From Gemmatimonadales bacterium (GTDB taxonomy: Bacteria; Gemmatimonadota; Gemmatimonadetes; Gemmatimonadales; GWC2-71-9), in assembly GCA_025929805.1 (NCBI GenBank), contig JAICPP010000049.1, positions 1-16,390 on the forward strand: a stretch of DNA of 16,390 bases. The letters are read 5' to 3'. A program made the translations under genes and the position numbers. The notes beneath the pieces are model-generated. The model was not told where the DNA came from. It ran no database searches and saw nothing but the letters and a program-made list of their open reading frames with translations. Every line of letters starts with the position of its first letter. Positions within the stretch are counted from its first letter, which is position 1. Below are positions 12,510-16,390 of the stretch, one piece after another.

Positions 12510-14762
12510 TCAATCGTTCTGGTCAGCCGACGACTTCACCCGGTCCTGCCGCCTGGCCTCGGAAAGAGCCAGGCTGATTGATTCGCGGGAGGCGAGCAAA
12601 TCCCGTAAAGCGTCTGCCGAGCCACGGATTCGCGCGGGTGCCTCACCCGGTTCCAGCAACGGCAGGAGCCTGTCCCATATGGTGTCCGGCAATACGGTCT
12701 CGAGGTACTCGAGAGCGGTCCCCCGAAGATAGGGATCGTTGGTGTGAAGCGCGTGAAAGGCGAGCCGAAGCGTCTCGCGCGGGTATATGAGCGACAGCAA
12801 GGTAAAGAGATGCTCCAGGCTGCGGCTGACCCGATCGCGCAGTACCTCGGCTTCCATGGGCGAGTACTCCTCCTCCGCCCCATCGATGAGTTGACGGCTT
12901 TCCCAAACCCCTCGATCCACACCCATCTCGTTCAGTATCACCGCCAGGACTCGTTCGCGGTCGATTCGAGCACCGTCGACCTGACCGGCCATGTAGCTGA
13001 GGGCCCGGCTGGCCCGATAGCGCACCTCGAAGCGACGGTCATTCAGCGCCTGGGCTAAACCTTCGAAGGCCTTGGGACTGTGGGTGCCCGCGAGCACATT
13101 GACCAGACGGCGTCGGATCGCAAAATCCTCGTCGGGGTCGAGCAGATGCCGGAGTAGGAGTCGGATGTTGGAAGAAGCCACTCTCCTGAGCGCGGCCACC
13201 GCCGCGGGGGCGACAGCATCCCAGGCCAGTAGCTCGATAGCTGTTTCCACCTGCTCCGTACTCAGCGGAAAAGTGGTCAGTGCTCTTCGCACGTCGTCGG
13301 GGCTCCCGCCCCGAACCGCCTGGTTGAGTGGGGTCTCGGTGGGTGTGGCCGATGTCGCTGGCTCCGGGCTTGCAGAAGTTTGTCGGAGTGGGTCCTGCCG
13401 GGCAGAAGGGAATGCTGCCCGGGTGCGAATCCCACTCAGATCGAACCCGCCGACGGTTTGCAGCAGAGCGCTGGCGTCATCTTGCAGGGCATCGGGCAGC
13501 TCGCCTGCTCTTCGATGCAGACTCCCCTCCAGCGCGGCGACGTACCCCCGGTGCAACCGCCGGGCTACCGCGAGAGCCATCGCGGAGAGAACAAAGGTGA
13601 GGACCAGAAGAATCCTGGCCGCCCCGCCGGTCGTGAGCGCGAGTGTGCTCAGGATCAGCGTGCCTCCTACGACGTCTCCCACCCGAGCCGCACCCACATC
13701 CAGCAGGAGCTTGGTGGCGCGCTTCTCCTGAGGGGCCACCGGCGTGAAGAACAGTTCGTAGGCTGCTCTGAAGAGCGAGTTCCGGAGCACCACTTCTATG
13801 CCCCGAGCCATGACCACGGACAGGAGGCCGGGAAGAAGCAAGGCCCCCACCGCGCCGGCGGACACACCGGCCGGCAGCAGGGAAGCGCTGCGTGCAATCC
13901 CCAACCTGCCGAGGAGAGAGCGGAGGGCGGTGACCTGGATGAAGAGCCCGACCAGAGCGGTTGCGGTATAAAAGGCGGCAAAGAAACGGAGCAGCTCTTC
14001 TCCGGTGGTGGCGGCCGCGGAGGCGCGAGCCTTGAAGACATAGTCCAGCACCCCTTCTGCCGAAGACGTAAGCGTCACCAGGAGTGCCAGACCGGTGAGA
14101 TAGCTCGAATTCCGGAGCACTCGGGTACCAATCAGCATGGATTCCGTAGCCGCCGGCTCTTCGTCCGTCATGGGTTGTGGGGTTGCTCCGTGCTCGACCG
14201 CCAGGACCAGCCCTGAAGCTATGAGGGTCAGTAGGGCCAGAATCGGGAGCATGGTGGTCAGCGGCAAGGTCGAGCCCACCCGCTCCGGAAGCAGACCGCC
14301 GAGCAGACCTCCGAGAGAACCGCCGGCGGTGATCCGGCCGATCGTTCGACGGGCACTTCGGGGATCGAAGCGCTCATTGATGATCGCCCAGAATCCGGAG
14401 ATGAGAATCGCGCCCAGCGCCGAGAAATGCAGGTACACCAGCAGTGCGGCCGGGCGACGGGCTGGTCCCACCAGCGCCCATTCACCCAGCAACAACAGCC
14501 CGCTCAACACAAAGAGCCGGGGAACCAGCGCCGCCGGTCGGCTCCTGGCCATGATGCGGGCCAGCATGATGGTGAGAATGACTGAGAGGATGGCGGCCGC
14601 GATGACCACCGCGGGGAGTGCCGCCACACCGAATGTAGACAGGAACAGGGCGTCCCGGGTGGCTTTGCTCGCCAGCTGGAGGGTTATGATGACCGTGGCG
14701 GCGGCGGCAGCTGCTGACGCGGCGCGAGTGTCGGCTCTGGAACCGGTCCAACTCAGCTTCAC
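12510..14762 (-). CDS. ATP/ADP-translocase-like (NTT/MFS-type) membrane protein fused to C-terminal HEAT-like repeats
   Basis: A 750-residue inner-membrane protein. Residues about 15-400 contain some 10-12 hydrophobic helices and resemble the nucleotide transporter family (Npt/Tlc). The stretch RNSLFRAAYELFFTPVAPQEK...ATKLLLDVGAARVGDVVGG (about 327-366) corresponds to the conserved 'PLDEE.K.KGKAAIDV...R.GKS' region. A Ser/Thr/Pro-rich linker (about 450-480) leads to a soluble helical region (about 485-735) with HEAT-like units, for example RRRLVNVLAGTHSPKAFEGLAQAL. ATP/ADP exchange by this protein is not established; free-living relatives of this fused type have unknown substrates. The start is GTG14762, 21 nt after the stop of the barrel gene, with a weak GGAA-type site. 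Its stop is only 3 bp from that of the convergent P1 peptidase gene. Confidence 0.82.
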   Translation of the reverse strand: MKLSWTGSRADTRAASAAAAAATVIITLQLASKATRDALFLSTFGVAALPAVVIAAAILSVILTIMLARIMARSRPAALVPRLFVLSGLLLLGEWALVGPARRPAALLVYLHFSALGAILISGFWAIINERFDPRSARRTIGRITAGGSLGGLLGGLLPERVGSTLPLTTMLPILALLTLIASGLVLAVEHGATPQPMTDEEPAATESMLIGTRVLRNSSYLTGLALLVTLTSSAEGVLDYVFKARASAAATTGEELLRFFAAFYTATALVGLFIQVTALRSLLGRLGIARSASLLPAGVSAGAVGALLLPGLLSVVMARGIEVVLRNSLFRAAYELFFTPVAPQEKRATKLLLDVGAARVGDVVGGTLILSTLALTTGGAARILLVLTFVLSAMALAVARRLHRGYVAALEGSLHRRAGELPDALQDDASALLQTVGGFDLSGIRTRAAFPSARQDPLRQTSASPEPATSATPTETPLNQAVRGGSPDDVRRALTTFPLSTEQVETAIELLAWDAVAPAAVAALRRVASSNIRLLLRHLLDPDEDFAIRRRLVNVLAGTHSPKAFEGLAQALNDRRFEVRYRASRALSYMAGQVDGARIDRERVLAVILNEMGVDRGVWESRQLIDGAEEEYSPMEAEVLRDRVSRSLEHLFTLLSLIYPRETLRLAFHALHTNDPYLRGTALEYLETVLPDTIWDRLLPLLEPGEAPARIRGSADALRDLLASRESISLALSEARRQDRVKSSADQND

Positions 14763-14783
14763 GGTTCCGGCGTCACGGGCAGG

Positions 14784-16390
14784 TCAGAACGCGAAACCAC
14801 CCTGAACATAGATGCCGGTTCGCTCCTCGCTGGATGCGACCGCGAGAGAGAGTGTATACGCGCGGTTCAGGAATGCGATCCAGGGTCCTCCGCCGAACGC
14901 GGTGTGCCATTCGTCGGACGACTGGCTTTCCAGAAACACCCGGCCGGCATCGGCGAGCCCGAACACACCGATGTGGGCCGGGAGTACGATCTGCGCTTCT
15001 CCCAGCTCCAGCCGAAGCTCAGCGCTGCCATACAGCGACGCATCACCCGCGTAGCGATTGACTCGGCCCAGCCGGACCGTCGATGCGTCGCCGATGAAGG
15101 CCGCTTCGAAGTAGGGGAAAGCACCCCAGAGCTTCCTTCCGCCCACCCGGAGCGCCAGCGTGGGATCCAGGGGCACAGGGGGGCTCCAATATGTCGTGGC
15201 CAGACCGAAGACCTCACCGAAGGTGCTGTCCACATCCCATACGGGCGGATAGATCTTGCCACCCAGCTCGAACAGCACTCCTCTGGTCGCCGTGTTGGTT
15301 CGATCCCGGCTGTCGAATCGGAGAGTCATTCCCCCGCCGACCTCCCCGAAGGTGCCGGTGCCATACAGATCACCCAGCGTAGCGAGGAACCGGTCGGGCC
15401 GATCGTCGGTGGAGACGTATTTCAGGATCGGAGCCAGGCGAAGCGTGCTCCATTCGCCCAGCGAGAGAACTAGTGAAGGCTCCAGACCGAAGGCATCCTG
15501 GGTTACCCGGTAGAACTCCCGGTCCCCGGGCGCGCCAATCTCATTGCCGAGCCCGTGGAAGTTGATTACGTCGATGCCTGAGGCCCGAAGGAGCAGTTCG
15601 AAATAGCTGGCCGAATTCTCTCGGCGGAACTGGCCGCGGTAGTGGACCCGATAGGTCTTGGGTCCTGTTGCAAAGCCGGCGCGGAAATGGTGGCGGGCGG
15701 CGAACGGATACTTTCGAAACGCATAGGTGGTATGTACGGCGCTGCCGCCCAGGAGTGCCCCCATGTCTGGGCCGTAGCTCCCCCAGGGCTGGACGGCCCA
15801 CCGTTGCCCCCAGTCACGCGGCGCGACGGCCTTGGGATCTTCCAGGGGTACGGTGTAAGGCCGCCGGTCGATATTGGACCTGAAGCCACCGGTCCGGCTC
15901 GCTCCCGCAGGATCGTCGTAGAAATTCTCCCGGCCGCTTGGGACCGAATCCACCATCCGGTCCTGCCCCTCCTCCCCGAGGACCCGGACCCGTATGCTGC
16001 CGCCCTTTCCCCGCACGACTACGCGATCATCCCCGCCGGCAAGGAACAGCCGCACTTCCCTAGTGGCATCGGGGTGGAAGCGCCGGGAGAAATACGGCTC
16101 GGCGCTTGAGCCGCTCCGGGTCAGCGTAAGCTCCAGCTCTCCTGGAGGCAATCGGGTCAGGCTGGCTTCCTCGGCCTGCTCCGTAGCATGGACGTCCACC
16201 TGTTCAGCCAGCAACCGATAGTACTCTTTGGCCGCTTCCGAGAGGCGGTCCCGCCGGGATCGAAACTCTGACGCGAGACGGTCGCCCCACAGCCGATAAT
16301 GCTCGGGTGGTAGCTCCCGTACCGCCTTTCCGATGACCGGGTCGGTAAGCCTGGCTTTCAGGGCAGCCGCCACCGAGTCCCACACCGCCC
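14784..16390 (-). CDS. Omp85/BamA-like surface-antigen outer-membrane protein, C-terminal part (5' end outside window)
   Basis: The frame is open to the window edge, so this is the last about 535 residues of a longer protein. The first visible part (about 1-90) is helical with EHYRLWGDRLASEFRSRRD and a YYRLLAEQVDV motif. A beta-rich RRFHPDATREVRLFLAGGDDRVVV unit follows. The rest, from about 230, is a run of amphipathic strands typical of a 16-stranded barrel, with YAGDASLYGSAELRLEL and FGLADAGRVF near the end and a terminal Phe, the usual BAM-complex signal. This order matches long proteins that combine an N-terminal metallophosphoesterase-like domain with an Omp85 surface-antigen barrel, but the N-terminus is not in view, so that part is inference. 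GTG16385 is probably internal rather than a true start. The transporter-like gene follows after 21 bp, suggesting one operon. Confidence 0.8.
   Translation of the reverse strand, partial: AVWDSVAAALKARLTDPVIGKAVRELPPEHYRLWGDRLASEFRSRRDRLSEAAKEYYRLLAEQVDVHATEQAEEASLTRLPPGELELTLTRSGSSAEPYFSRRFHPDATREVRLFLAGGDDRVVVRGKGGSIRVRVLGEEGQDRMVDSVPSGRENFYDDPAGASRTGGFRSNIDRRPYTVPLEDPKAVAPRDWGQRWAVQPWGSYGPDMGALLGGSAVHTTYAFRKYPFAARHHFRAGFATGPKTYRVHYRGQFRRENSASYFELLLRASGIDVINFHGLGNEIGAPGDREFYRVTQDAFGLEPSLVLSLGEWSTLRLAPILKYVSTDDRPDRFLATLGDLYGTGTFGEVGGGMTLRFDSRDRTNTATRGVLFELGGKIYPPVWDVDSTFGEVFGLATTYWSPPVPLDPTLALRVGGRKLWGAFPYFEAAFIGDASTVRLGRVNRYAGDASLYGSAELRLELGEAQIVLPAHIGVFGLADAGRVFLESQSSDEWHTAFGGGPWIAFLNRAYTLSLAVASSEERTGIYVQGGFAF

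Overview
The window is GC-rich, densely coded DNA from a diderm (Gram-negative-type) bacterium. Direct evidence for an outer membrane is a beta-barrel/OmpA protein with a peptidoglycan-binding domain, the barrel part of an Omp85-like protein, and a secreted HEAT-repeat protein. The mix of an Sdh1-like succinate dehydrogenase, an OmpA protein with thrombospondin type 3 repeats, a HEAT-fused ATP/ADP-translocase-like protein and a P1 peptidase looks like Gemmatimonadota or a related soil lineage. That assignment is inference. No rRNA, tRNA, CRISPR array, transposase, integrase or phage gene was seen.

Layout. (1) 2-2245, plus strand: the end of sdhA, sdhB overlapping it by 4 bp, and a small TPR-like protein 10 bp downstream. 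(2) 2360-3290, minus: a degenerate receiver-domain protein overlapping a PhnB-like VOC protein. (3) 3338-6201, minus: a secreted HEAT-repeat protein followed by an OmpA-family protein, closed by a GC-rich hairpin. (4) 6430-6999, plus: a DinB-family protein facing (5) 7039-8295, minus: a radical SAM/helix-hairpin-helix protein of the putative DNA modification/repair type. (6) 8390-12506, plus: a tightly coupled three-gene operon (methylmalonate-semialdehyde dehydrogenase, AGXT2-like omega-aminotransferase, exported DmpA/BapA-type P1 peptidase) with ATGA overlaps at both junctions. (7) 12510-16390, minus: the C-terminal part of an Omp85-like outer-membrane protein followed 21 bp later by a nucleotide-transporter-like membrane protein fused to HEAT-like repeats.

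The most coherent unit is region 6. DmpA/BapA peptidases release N-terminal residues, in some members beta-amino acids such as beta-alanine. AGXT2-type enzymes transaminate beta-alanine and 3-aminoisobutyrate to (methyl)malonate semialdehyde, and MmsA-type dehydrogenases convert these to acetyl- or propionyl-CoA. The three genes together could form a complete route for using beta-amino-acyl peptides as carbon and nitrogen. A second theme is short-period repeats (7 or 9 nt) at gene boundaries. One forms a 15-bp perfect inverted repeat, with one arm coding the C-terminus of the aminotransferase and the other coding part of the signal-peptide core of the peptidase.
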